Positions 49,001 to 57,212 of a DNA stretch of 64,000 bases are shown piece by piece (position 1 is the stretch's first letter; each line of letters starts with the position of its first letter). Source of the stretch: Chenopodium formosanum (taxonomy: Eukaryota; Streptophyta; Magnoliopsida; Caryophyllales; Amaranthaceae). The notes under the pieces are model-generated. The model was not told the DNA's origin. It did no database searches and saw only the letters and a program-made list of their open reading frames with translations. The stretch lies in contig CM044880.1 in assembly GCA_024500155.1 (NCBI GenBank), forward strand, positions 3,224,001 to 3,288,000, given 5' to 3'. A program made the translations under genes and the position numbers.

Positions 49001-49424
49001 CAGTCATAGTGAAGAATCCACTACTAGCATACATTATAGGACATTCAGGTTTAGTAGCATCTGAAACCACAAAAGTCTGCTGCAAATTAGCTAATGCATC
49101 CTTCAACTCTTGTGAGGCTCTAGGAAGATGTTCTGATGTGTTAGAATTATTTGATTCCTCTGACATCCTCCTTGACTCCTTCTCGTACGAGTTTTTGCCT
49201 TGGTTATTGTCCCCTGACATTCGAATCACGACATTCGAGGTTGATGGGGCTGATTCTCCCCCGTTTGCTGGTACCACTGCTAGCCCCCATTCTGCTGCCC
49301 TCTCAGCCATACCGGCTTCATCATTCACTATCTCGGTATTTTTTGACACCTTATTAGAGGTCTTGTTTGCTTCAAATGCCATCCACTTACTAGAAGTCAT
49401 AGCATTGCTACTTGATGCTTCCAT
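27973..49424 (-). CDS. PHOT2: Phototropin 2, blue-light receptor kinase
   Basis: Twenty-two coding exons (high to low): 48967-49424, 47009-47191, 45721-45812, 45355-45628, 44725-44932, 44446-44516, 43539-43645, 43340-43389, 43085-43189, 42099-42158, 41291-41380, 41090-41166, 39850-39934, 32326-32406, 31038-31141, 30673-30722, 30392-30498, 30172-30291, 29749-29800, 29229-29341, 28187-28327, 27973-28083. All splice GT-AG and sum to 912 residues (Arabidopsis PHOT2: 915). LOV1 has GRNCRFLQG with flavin-binding Cys153; LOV2 has Cys428. Both cysteine codons lie at exon junctions. The AGC-VIII kinase carries Lys608 (AMKAM), YRDLKPEN with Asp704, DFD at 722-724 in place of DFG (normal in this family) and the GTEEYIAPE loop. 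It is a plasma-membrane flavoprotein controlling phototropism, stomatal opening and chloroplast avoidance. The N-terminus (SSKWMAFE, AERAAEWGL) identifies PHOT2 rather than PHOT1. Intron 13 is inflated by a 6.3-kb insertion. Confidence 0.96.
28628..28662. repeat. Poly(A)-rich tract in PHOT2 intron 21-20 interval
   Basis: Long A-rich run, interrupted by G and T, in the intron between the exons at 28187-28327 and 29229-29341. The rest of that 0.9-kb intron shows nothing recognisable. Confidence 0.6.
29476..29595. repeat. Short direct duplication in a PHOT2 intron
   Basis: ACCAACAAAGATATATGAAAC and GGACCTCTACCATGGAGA each occur twice within 120 bp, followed by a run of 11-12 C. An imperfect ~70-bp tandem duplication between the exons at 29229 and 29749. 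Confidence 0.7.
31947..32387. repeat. 230-bp tandem duplication with (TA)n, copying most of PHOT2 exon 14
   Basis: A unit running from AATCATGTTCAG through a (TA)n tract to ...ATTATTTCCCTTT occurs at ~31947-32157 and again at ~32161-32387, offset 230 bp. Outside the TA tract the two look identical. The right copy includes the functional exon 14 (32326-32406) up to position 32387. The left copy therefore carries 62 bases of that exon, with its 5' splice donor but without the exon start or acceptor. Confidence 0.9.
31958..32007. repeat. (TA)n microsatellite
   Basis: About 24 TA units, in the left copy of the 230-bp duplication; a longer (TA)n lies at ~32175-32237 in the right copy. Confidence 0.9.
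33472..39735 (+). mobile_element. Composite hAT-like element containing a satellite array (copy 2), in PHOT2 intron 13
   Basis: 6,264 bp. It begins TAGAGCTGTCAAAAGTTGACC at 33472 and ends CCCGAATTGACTT at 39735 (right terminus slightly eroded). Flanks ACTAGTAT (33464-33471) and GCTAGTAT (39736-39743) match at 7 of 8 bases, the 8-bp target duplication expected of hAT transposons. Order: ~260 bp of ACCCGACCC-rich sequence, ~5 kb of ~322-bp satellite monomers, then ~975 bp of ACCCGACCC-rich sequence with an AT-rich core at 39100-39360. A ~65-bp stretch (AACTTGAACC...GTCAAAACCCGAATTTAACC) occurs on both sides of the array (33685-33745 and 38775-38840). No transposase is visible. Confidence 0.75.
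33745..38760 (+). repeat. Satellite array, ~322-bp monomers (array 2)
   Basis: About 15-16 tandem monomers. The ACCATGGTCC box recurs near 33838, 34163, 34487, 34809, 35131, 35466, 35786, 36102, 36429, 36749, 37052, 37375, 37697, 38001, 38325 and 38633. Monomers alternate between an 'A' type (CCTTCCGGGAGTCCAATTGG) and a 'B' type (CCCTCTGCTAGCCTAATTGG) through much of the array, so the higher-order unit is a ~645-bp dimer. Opposite in strand to array 1. Confidence 0.95.
40412..40855 (+). mobile_element. Possible short Helitron-like insertion in PHOT2 intron 12
   Basis: Starts TCTATATCTATATCTATACT after an A and ends CACACACTAG before a T, as Helitrons do (TC...CTAG at an A/T site). The usual 3' hairpin is not evident, so this is a weak call. 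Confidence 0.25.
41535..42018. repeat. 242-bp tandem duplication in PHOT2 intron 10
   Basis: The sequence starting TAATTTTGTACTTTGGATTG is repeated with an offset of 242 bp. The two units (~41535-41776 and ~41777-42018) differ by only a few bases (GTCCGG/GCCCGG, AATTATTG/AACTATTG). Recent local duplication within the intron between exons 10 and 11. Confidence 0.92.
42562..42590. repeat. (GT)n microsatellite
   Basis: About ten GT units followed by GGGCGGGGGG in the PHOT2 intron between exons 9 and 10. Confidence 0.85.
42665..42775. repeat. Three 37-bp tandem repeats
   Basis: GTAAGAGCTTTTTCTAATAA plus CTGATGAACCCAATGT recurs three times with single-base differences, in the PHOT2 intron between exons 9 and 10. 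Confidence 0.9.
45999..46047. repeat. Poly(A) tract of ~48 bases
   Basis: Uninterrupted A run in PHOT2 intron 2 (45813-47008). The rest of that intron is AT-rich with nothing recognised. Confidence 0.85.
47816..48718. mobile_element. Mutator-like element with long inverted ends and GC-rich interior, PHOT2 intron 1
   Basis: 903 bp with ~130-bp terminal inverted repeats starting GGAAAATTTCACATTTACTA and ending in the complement. Perfect 9-bp target duplications TAAATTTTA at 47807-47815 and 48719-48727. Long TIRs and a 9-bp duplication identify a MULE. Between the TIRs lies ~600 bp of strongly GC-rich sequence: C-rich in the left half, G-rich in the right half, with a small palindrome around 48335 (ACCACCCTAAACG...TTTAGGGTGGT). 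So the interior itself tends to fold back. No protein is recognised. Confidence 0.9.
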
Positions 49425-50214
49425 TTTATCTATTAATTGAACATATATAGCTATACACGAATATGATCGTATTCCCCTACCTGAAATTGAAAAGTTCTTG
49501 TAAGGCTTCACTATTTTCGAGCCCTTGTTTGGACATTTATTTAGAAACGAAAAAAATCTTTACTTATTCTGTAATACGAATAATACTTCCCCAATTCCTC
49601 GTTCTAGTATGAACATAATACATAACACAAGAAATTGACACAAATATGTTTAACTATATAGGGATCGGGTACGTGAGTATAGCTAGATTAATGGTATCCA
49701 TAGTTGGAAGAAGATAACATGAGGCATTCCTTAGCAAATCAGGAACTAACTACATACAGTAATAACTATAACTAGTATAAAAAAGCATAAAGTTAAAGTT
49801 TCTATATAAAGGTAAATTCATTGATGATTGACAAACTTTCCAAATGTAAAAGTTATCTTAGCCTTAGTGCCTAAAAAGTAAAAATGGTCTACTTTCTTGG
49901 CTATTCCCTATGATACGTTCATTCAATCAACAACTTTTAGTTCTATTTTCAGAAATCAAATCTAAATTAAAGTGAGCACATGACCAAAAACAAACCTAAT
50001 TACGTTTCGTAATAAGATTATTGATAATATATAAATATAATATATCTGCGGATATAATACAAATAAAAACTTAGCCAAATGATGTTCTAATTTGCAATAC
50101 CATCATCATCATCTTTTAACTAAACACTCGGTAATTAAGCTATTGAGCGTGGCCACTTGGCAATTATCCATTGAAGCGTTTCAAATTACGAGAGATAAGT
50201 AAAGAAAAGAGTAC

Positions 50215-50300
50215 CTGGAATGAGGAGAGGAGAGCAAATGAAGTGCTGCAATTCACATGAGAAAGCAAACGTGTGTGTGTGAGCAGTAGTAGCAAAGGCT
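50215..50300 (-). other. PHOT2: PHOT2 untranslated first exon and core promoter region
   Basis: On the minus strand an exon ending CATTCCAG is followed by donor GTACTC at 50209-50214. A matching acceptor (CAATTTCAG) ends at 49481, so a 5' UTR intron at 49481-50214 precedes the coding exon. The transcript start is estimated, not seen. The surrounding sequence (about 49960-50365) is duplicated at 56165-56560. Confidence 0.6.
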
Positions 50301-50822
50301 AAGCTTTTACTAGTAACAAAGATGATATGATAATTATTTTTATTTTTTACAAAAATGAAAAGAAAAAAAAGAAGATATGATAATGTTAGTTGGACCCCTT
50401 TTTTTTGTGTTTGAAAATAAATAGCAACCTAACATTGATTTGTCGATAAATCATAACCATCAATTTCTTATATTTTTGGTATGGATTTACGTGGAGGCCG
50501 TCCATAACATTATTTCTTTCTTCCCTCTTTTAATTCTTTTGTTTTCTTCGTTGTCAATAATTAATGCTAAAAATGTGACTCTTTTTTGTTATTATGGACT
50601 TGTCTGAATATCTTTATTGTTGCCTAAAAAAAATCTGTATGTCAGTTTTAATAATGAAGTTAAATTAATAAGATTACAAGTATATGACTATATGGTTAGA
50701 ATTTAATCTCTGCAATTAATGTACTTATTCATTGGTATTTACTCGTACTATATATATACCGGAGTATATATATATATAGATAGAGAGAAATACACGGATA
50801 TACGAGATGTACAGTCGCGTAA

Positions 50823-50984
50823 GGGTCTGTTCTCTTACGTTGAAATTCAGTACAGTTCAGCTCAGCTCAGCTCAGTTCAGTTCAGCTCAGCTCAGTTCAG
50901 CTCCTAATTTCCTTCTCTTATAAAATATTCAGTTCAGCTCAGTTCAGTTCAGTTCAGCTGAGTTCAGTCAATGAGAACAAGCTC
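50823..50984. mobile_element. Tourist-like MITE, 'CTGAACTGAA' family, copy 3
   Basis: 162 bp. Ends GGGTCTGTTCTC and GAGAACAAGCTC; TAA duplications at 50820-50822 and 50985-50987. The interior is TTCAGCTCAGCTCAG-type repeat plus the conserved CTCCTAATTTCCTTCTCTTA core. Confidence 0.88.
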
Positions 50985-51196
50985 TAAATATGTATGGGTA
51001 ATTATAAAATAAAAAAATAAAAAAAATATATGAATAGGGATCGGAGTACGTACTATACTCAATGCGGGAATAAAAAAAAACATAAAACTAAACAGAAATA
51101 AAACGTGGCAAAGTCACTCCTACAATGTCTTCATGCAAGATATGTCATAACTCAATAGGGGGGAATTGAATCAACTCGTTGCTTTGGAATGACTTA

Positions 51197-51411
51197 GGGC
51201 ATGTTCTCATTGACTGAACTCAGCTGAACTGAACTGAATTGAACTAAACTGAACTGAACTGAACTGAAATGAATTGAATTGAGCTGAACTGAACTGAACT
51301 GAACTGAACTGAACTGAAATGAATATTTTATAAGAGAAGAAAATTAGAAGCTGAACTGAACTGAGCTGATCAACTGAACTGAACTGAATTTCAACGTAAG
51401 AGAACATGCCC
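51197..51411. mobile_element. Tourist-like MITE, 'CTGAACTGAA' family, copy 4
   Basis: 215 bp, inverted relative to copy 3, which lies 212 bp away. Ends GGGCATGTTCTC and GAGAACATGCCC are perfect inverted repeats; TTA duplications at 51194-51196 and 51412-51414. The best-preserved member, hence probably youngest. Confidence 0.9.
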
Positions 51412-51414
51412 TTA

Positions 51415-52126
51415 TATGAGAAAATTCTCTAATGTCTCCTTTCCTAGTCTTATCCTAACAACCTTAAAAAATAAATAAATAAATAAATAAATTCAAATCA
51501 AGCTCTCATGTTTTAATTTTATCTTACTATTGCAACAAATTTTACCTATTTAAAATTTAAACTTTTCATATTTATTATTGTTCATATGATCATAGTTTGA
51601 AAACTTAAATTAGTAAAGCCAAAATACTTAAATATCTACCTAAAAGCCAACCCCCCTGAAAGTCTTATAATCCGTACTAATTGGCTTAGCTTGCTCAATA
51701 AATTAGATATTAAAATGTTTTTTTTTTCGAAAGGGAGATATTAAAATGTTTTTGCACCATAAAAATAAATATATGTTTGACTGATTATCACAAGTAATAT
51801 AAAGTTTACACCTAAAAATAAAATTGGAACTATAGTTAAAAAATTGTGCGTTTTTAATAGATCCACATATAATGTTAGATTATTCTAGGCACTTGAAACT
51901 TGGGACCATTTACAATGAAGTCAGGGTTCAAATATAATTTTATCTATTTTCTTTGTTAATAAATTATTCTCTTTCTTTTCAAAAATATATTGCAACACAG
52001 ACATTTTTTTTAAAGTAAAAGTTGATAAGGAACCATAAAAAAGTCAAAAAATAAAAAATAAAAAAAAAACCCGGAAATTTTCAGTGTGCTCCGTTGAAGA
52101 GAATACTACAAGAGTAATAAAAAATA
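51415..52126. other. Intergenic spacer
   Basis: AT-rich; (AAAT)n near 51471-51491. No gene is recognised. Confidence 0.5.
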
Positions 52127-52330
52127 GGGTAATGCTATACATAGCCCTTAGGGCTACATATAAACATTGAATTTACTCTTGGAAAATGTATAAAGTTAGG
52201 AATTCATGACAAAAACACACGCAAATCGGTGTAATTAGTGTGTTTTTGTCATGATTTTCTAAATTTAACAATTTTCAAGAGTAAATTAAATGCTTATATG
52301 TAGCCCTTAGGGCTATGTATAGCATTTTCC
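52127..52330. mobile_element. Mutator-type MITE, near-palindromic
   Basis: 204 bp. Ends GGGTAATGCTATACATAGCC and GGCTATGTATAGCATTTTCC. The halves are complementary over most of the length (e.g. GCCCTTAGGGCTACATATAA with its partner). Perfect 9-bp target duplications TAAAAAATA at 52118-52126 and 52331-52339. Confidence 0.92.
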
Positions 52331-52339
52331 TAAAAAATA

Positions 52340-54032
52340 TTAGTAGAAATGTTACCATACTTGTGAAACTTATTTATGAAATAGAAAAAATACATAATAA
52401 GTTATAGTTTGATTAACCGAAAGTTAAAATAAAAAATAGGACCATCTGTTTTTTTTTTTAATCTGTAATTTCGTTTTCCTATCTCATTTGGATAGGGAAA
52501 AAGAGAGAGAAAATGAAAGCGAAAGGATAACATGGATGAGAAAAACAAGGGAAATATGAGGCTACAAAATTTCTGTTGATTGCTATTACGAGATAAATAA
52601 ATCTCCCCACATTTTGGTATTGTATGTACTATCATTCACTTCTGATCTCTGAATATATCTCTTTTACGAAGTACTTGGAGTATAATTTACTTGAGTGTAT
52701 CAGTATATGACAGTGGTGACCGACTGACTGATGATTTTGCTTCATTAATTATTTCCAGAATTCCAGTAATTTTTTTGATAGGGTATGACATTGTATTGAA
52801 ACCCATTGTAACCCACTTATGAATGTCCCACATTGGAGAAAGAGGAGAGATAGTTTCACTTTATAAAGTAGAGGAGTACCTTCTACTATTGCCAATTGGT
52901 TTTAGTATGGAAGCTTCAAAGCCTTGTTTCTCCTCCTCCAATACTTGGTCAATACGTCATGACTTGTGAGGTTATGTTTATTAGTCCTGCAACTCAAATA
53001 CGTAATACTTTATTTGTTCCTTAAAGTTTGCTTCACTTGTTTTTAAGATCATTTTTCTAAGTTTGGTATACAACACTTGTAAATGACTATAAGGTTTCAC
53101 TAGTTTACACTTTGATTCATTAATTGTTTAAAATAAGCTTAAACGTAATGTAATATTGGCGATGAGTTTGTGACTATTGATTAAATGATTATTGAGTAAT
53201 TTTGTGGTAGGCCAATACGACAATTTAATTCAAATGTTTATTTATATATCATCGTTGTTTTTGTTTGTCTTATGCGCCAAATAATATCAACCTTGGTACA
53301 AAGCTAATAACTATTATTGGTAATATACTGACTGATTGATTGATTAAATGGATGTCACATATCAAGAATAATTTGAACCACACATTATATTCTTTAATGA
53401 AAAATTTATGCATGGGAATAGTATTTTTTTCATTTGGGAAGCTAGCACCACAAGTTAATTGCAATATCCATAAATGCATGCATCTTCCCATCTAATCAAG
53501 ATTTTTGTGTTGAACTATATTGTGGTACTTGCAAAGTTGTAGGGTATGTTTGTAGTGTTTTGAGGGGAAACTACATGTTTTAATGCAGTACAAGATTTGC
53601 CTTTCAGAGATGCATATTATCAGTGCATCACTGTAACAAATTAAACTTTTGTACCAAAAATTCGTAGTGACGCAACAAGTCCCTTGAGATTGTGAGAGTG
53701 ATATGCATATGAAGGAGATACATGGACAATTTCAGTTCATTTGTTTCGTTATATGAAACATTTATATTACAGGCTTATAGTGGCGAAATCAAGGAAAAAT
53801 ACAGTAGTACTAGTATGTGACTATGTGAGAGATAAAGAGCCAAATTTTGTTGAGAAAATTGAACACATGTAGTTTTGTTGTACAAGGAGCCAAACTTAGT
53901 AAGAATAAAAAAATACAATAATAAGGTAATATAGCATAAAGTGACATTTTTTCTAAGGTTATATGAAATTTGATCAAAATCACTATGTCTAAGTGCTCTC
54001 AGCAAGTACACATTTTTGAGGATATTGCTAAC
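52340..54032. other. 3' flank of CCR-like gene A
   Basis: AT-rich. 53320-53760 aligns with 56570-57010, the corresponding flank of CCR-like gene B, and so belongs to the tandem duplication. No separate gene is recognised. Confidence 0.6.
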
Positions 54033-56139
54033 TTACTGAAGATGGCCCTGCATTATGAGTGATTTTACAGTGTCATCAAACATCTCTTCCAGTGGCTTGA
54101 ACTTGAACCCTAAACTCTCAATCTTGGAAGTGTTGTAAGTGTAATCTGGCCTATCAAGCTTTGTGAACCTGAAAAAATAACAAATGCAATAAATGTTTTG
54201 ACATGAGAAGAGCCGGATCGGATTTGGACCCAAGAGCACCTACTAGCTCTGGTGCTCCCATATGATACATGGACTAGTATTACTTCGTTATACATCTAAT
54301 TGACACATCATATCATTTACATAGTACGAAAATCAGTAACGAATTGTTAACAAAAAGCTATACGATTATACCATAATATATCTCTCACATTATTATGTAC
54401 TCAAATTAAGTAGATTGAACCTGCCTTCATGCTATCCTTCAATAAAATAGTTAAAGATGAAGTAATTTACCCTTTTGGAATAGGGTAAGACGGATATTGA
54501 GATGCTAGAAACGATGCTAATTCGTAAGGTTCCGTAACAGTGGAGCAACAAAGGTATCGACCTTGTGCTTCTTGATGCTCAAAAACCAAGATGTGGCACA
54601 GAGCTATGTCGTCAATGTGAACATATCCCAAGCTTCCACTATTCTCGAACTTGCTAGTTTCTCCTGTAAGTTATTTGAATAATTAGGAGCAAATATGATG
54701 ATAACTCTCTAGTAATGTACAATCTTCTGTAATTCGACCATGTAAGACATTCCCACATTATAAAATGAGTATAGGATATATAACACACAAACTTTAACCA
54801 AATACCTTTAAACCAGCCAAGAATATCAGAGGCAGTAGAGCAAAGATTAGGAGGAAGACTAGGTCCAATTATAAAAGCAGGAAGGATAGTCACTAAATTG
54901 ATGTGGTTCTCCTTGCAGAAGTTCCATGCTGCTTTCTCTGCCTCAATTTTTGACAGTGCATACCATACCTATATTCATGTGACGAAACTATCCACGGTTA
55001 TTAATTTGCAAACTGAACATATTTCAGTGGTAGATTTTACAGCATGAGAATATGAGATACATTATGACAGCACCTGGAATTGTTCACAAAGTTCAGTGGA
55101 GCTCCAAACTGATTCATCAAGTGGAACATTAGGGTCAATATCCTTTCTTACTCTAACAGCTGAAGAAGATGAGGTAAGAACCACACGTCTTAGTGATGGG
55201 TTCTTCTTGCATGAACGAAGCACATTCAATGTTCCCTTAATTGCAGGTTCCAATATTTTGGCCTGAAAATTTTACAAGAATTGTTTCCAGTAGATAATTA
55301 GTCCTAATACTACATGATGAGATATATTTTAAATGTAAATTTGCTGGCATAATTGATGGCATACTCCCATAAGTCATATAACAAGTGTATGTTTAAACAA
55401 TATAATCAACAAGTAACAATAATATACAAGTGTAATAGTTGTATGACAAAACAATGTAATATTATTGTGGAGTAAATGAGTATTCAGTATAGTATTCACC
55501 TTTGCGTCTTGCTCCCTGGATCCTGAAACAGGGGAAGCAGTGTGAAATACACCTTCACAACCTCTAACTGCTTCATCAAAGCTTCCGTCTTCCATTAAAT
55601 CGGCCTTTACTAATTTCAGCCTCTCTTTCGCCCCATCAAGCCTCCACAAATGCTCCACCTTTTTCTTATCACCTATTACTTCACATATTAATTCACACTA
55701 GTAGAGCTCCATAATCATTATATCAACAGATGCAGAAGTATATAGATACATCATAAGAAAATACTATCCCCATTTCATATTATTTACAACATTTGATAAA
55801 AATAGGCATTTCATATTACAGCAAATGTTTTCTTTCCTTTTTGAGTTGTCATTTTTCTCTATCCTCTCCTCATCTGTGCAACCCACCAAATTTGCAAATA
55901 CTAAGAAACGAAGGTAGTATTATCCTTAGTCCTTTCGAATCATCTAATACTAATTTAGCACTTTTAAAAGTGTTGTATTTTAGTAGGAAGGGAAGAAAAT
56001 TGGATGAACCTGGGTCTCTGACTGTTCCAATGACAAAATAGCCAGACGAAAGGAGGCGCTTGACCAGCCAAGAAGCTAGATACCCTGAGGCCCCTGTTAC
56101 ACAAACCTTGCCTTTGATCTGAGGCTTTTCCTGGTCCAT
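54033..56139 (-). CDS. Cinnamoyl-CoA-reductase-like NADPH-dependent reductase, gene A
   Basis: Six exons: 56010-56139, 55500-55672, 55074-55262, 54806-54968, 54471-54663, 54033-54168. They join in frame to 327 residues. Rossmann NADP-binding start: GKVCVTGASGYLASWLVKRL (residues 10-29). Catalytic triad of the extended SDR family: Ser in TSSSS (131-135), Tyr167 and Lys171 in VWYALSK. The family block TASPVSGS and the substrate-side GPSLPPNLCSTASD are present. The CCR signature NWYCYGK is absent. It therefore belongs to the CCR-like/DFR-like reductases (relatives of Arabidopsis At2g02400, TKPR and phenylacetaldehyde reductases) and is not proven to act in lignin synthesis. The substrate is unknown, probably an aromatic or fatty aldehyde or ketone. 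Its upstream region is a duplicate of the PHOT2 promoter. Confidence 0.93.
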
Positions 56140-56164
56140 CTTTGTGTCGAAAATTACGATGCTA

Positions 56165-56560
56165 TTTTTAGAATTACCAAATCAAAAGGCATCACATGAC
56201 CAAAAACAAACCACTAATTATTCACAATTATGTTTCGTAATAAGACTGGTAACAATGTAGCATACCTGCGCATGATTATAATAACATAAACATAACCAAA
56301 TGGTGTTCGAAGTTGCAATATCATCGTTTTCTAACTAATTACTCGGTTTAAGCTTTAAGCTCGCCCACTTGGCAATTATTCATAATTGAAGCATTTCAAA
56401 TTACGGGAGATAAGAATAGAAAAGAGTACCTGGAAGGAGGAGAGGAGAGCAAATGATGTGCCGTAATTCACATGAGAAAGCAAACGTGTGCGTGCAGTAG
56501 TAGCGAAGGCTAAACTTGTAGTAACACAAATGATATGATGGTTAATTTTACAAAAAAGAG
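56165..56560 (-). other. Duplicated PHOT2 promoter / 5' UTR fragment upstream of CCR-like gene A
   Basis: Aligns with 49960-50365: shared CACATGACCAAAAACAAACC, CCCACTTGGCAATTAT-like, GAGTACCTGGAA and GAGAAAGCAAACGTGTG stretches in the same order and strand. It includes the PHOT2 untranslated exon, with its donor motif kept (exon boundary at 56430), and probably the promoter. No PHOT2 coding sequence is included. It ends within about 50 bp of the gene A start codon. Confidence 0.85.
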
Positions 56561-57212
56561 AAAAATACTCATTGATTAATTGATAAATTGGATGTTACAT
56601 ACACATCAAGAATAAGTTGTACCACACATTACATGGTTAACTGAAAAAAATGTGCATGGGAATTTCTTTTGGGAAACTAGCACCACAACTTAATTGCAAT
56701 ATCCATTAATGCATGTATCTTCCAATCTAACCAAGATGTTGTGTTCAGCAACTTTATGGCACTTGCAAGTTGCAAAGTTGTAGGGTATGTTTGTGATGTT
56801 CAGAGGGAAAACTCCATGTTTCAACTGTTCATCCTGGACAAGTTTTATCTTTCAGAGCTCCATGTTTTAACTGATAATGCAGCACACAACTACAAACTTT
56901 TCTACAGAGTACCAAAAATTTTGAAGCGAAGCAACAAGACCCTTGAGATCGTGAAAGTGATGCATATCTAGGAGATAAACAGGACAATGTCAGCTCATTG
57001 TTTCATTATATGAAACCTTTATATTACAGGCTCCCCTCTACGAATTTGATCGAAAAATACATCACTAACTAGTATGTGACAAGGAGTCAAGCTATATCGA
57101 AAAAAAAAGTTCATATATAGTTTTGTTGTTTTCTGAAATTCGAATGTAACATAAGTTGATTTTGTTTTTAAGGTAATACGGAATTTGATCAAAAGCACTA
57201 AGCTCCATGATT

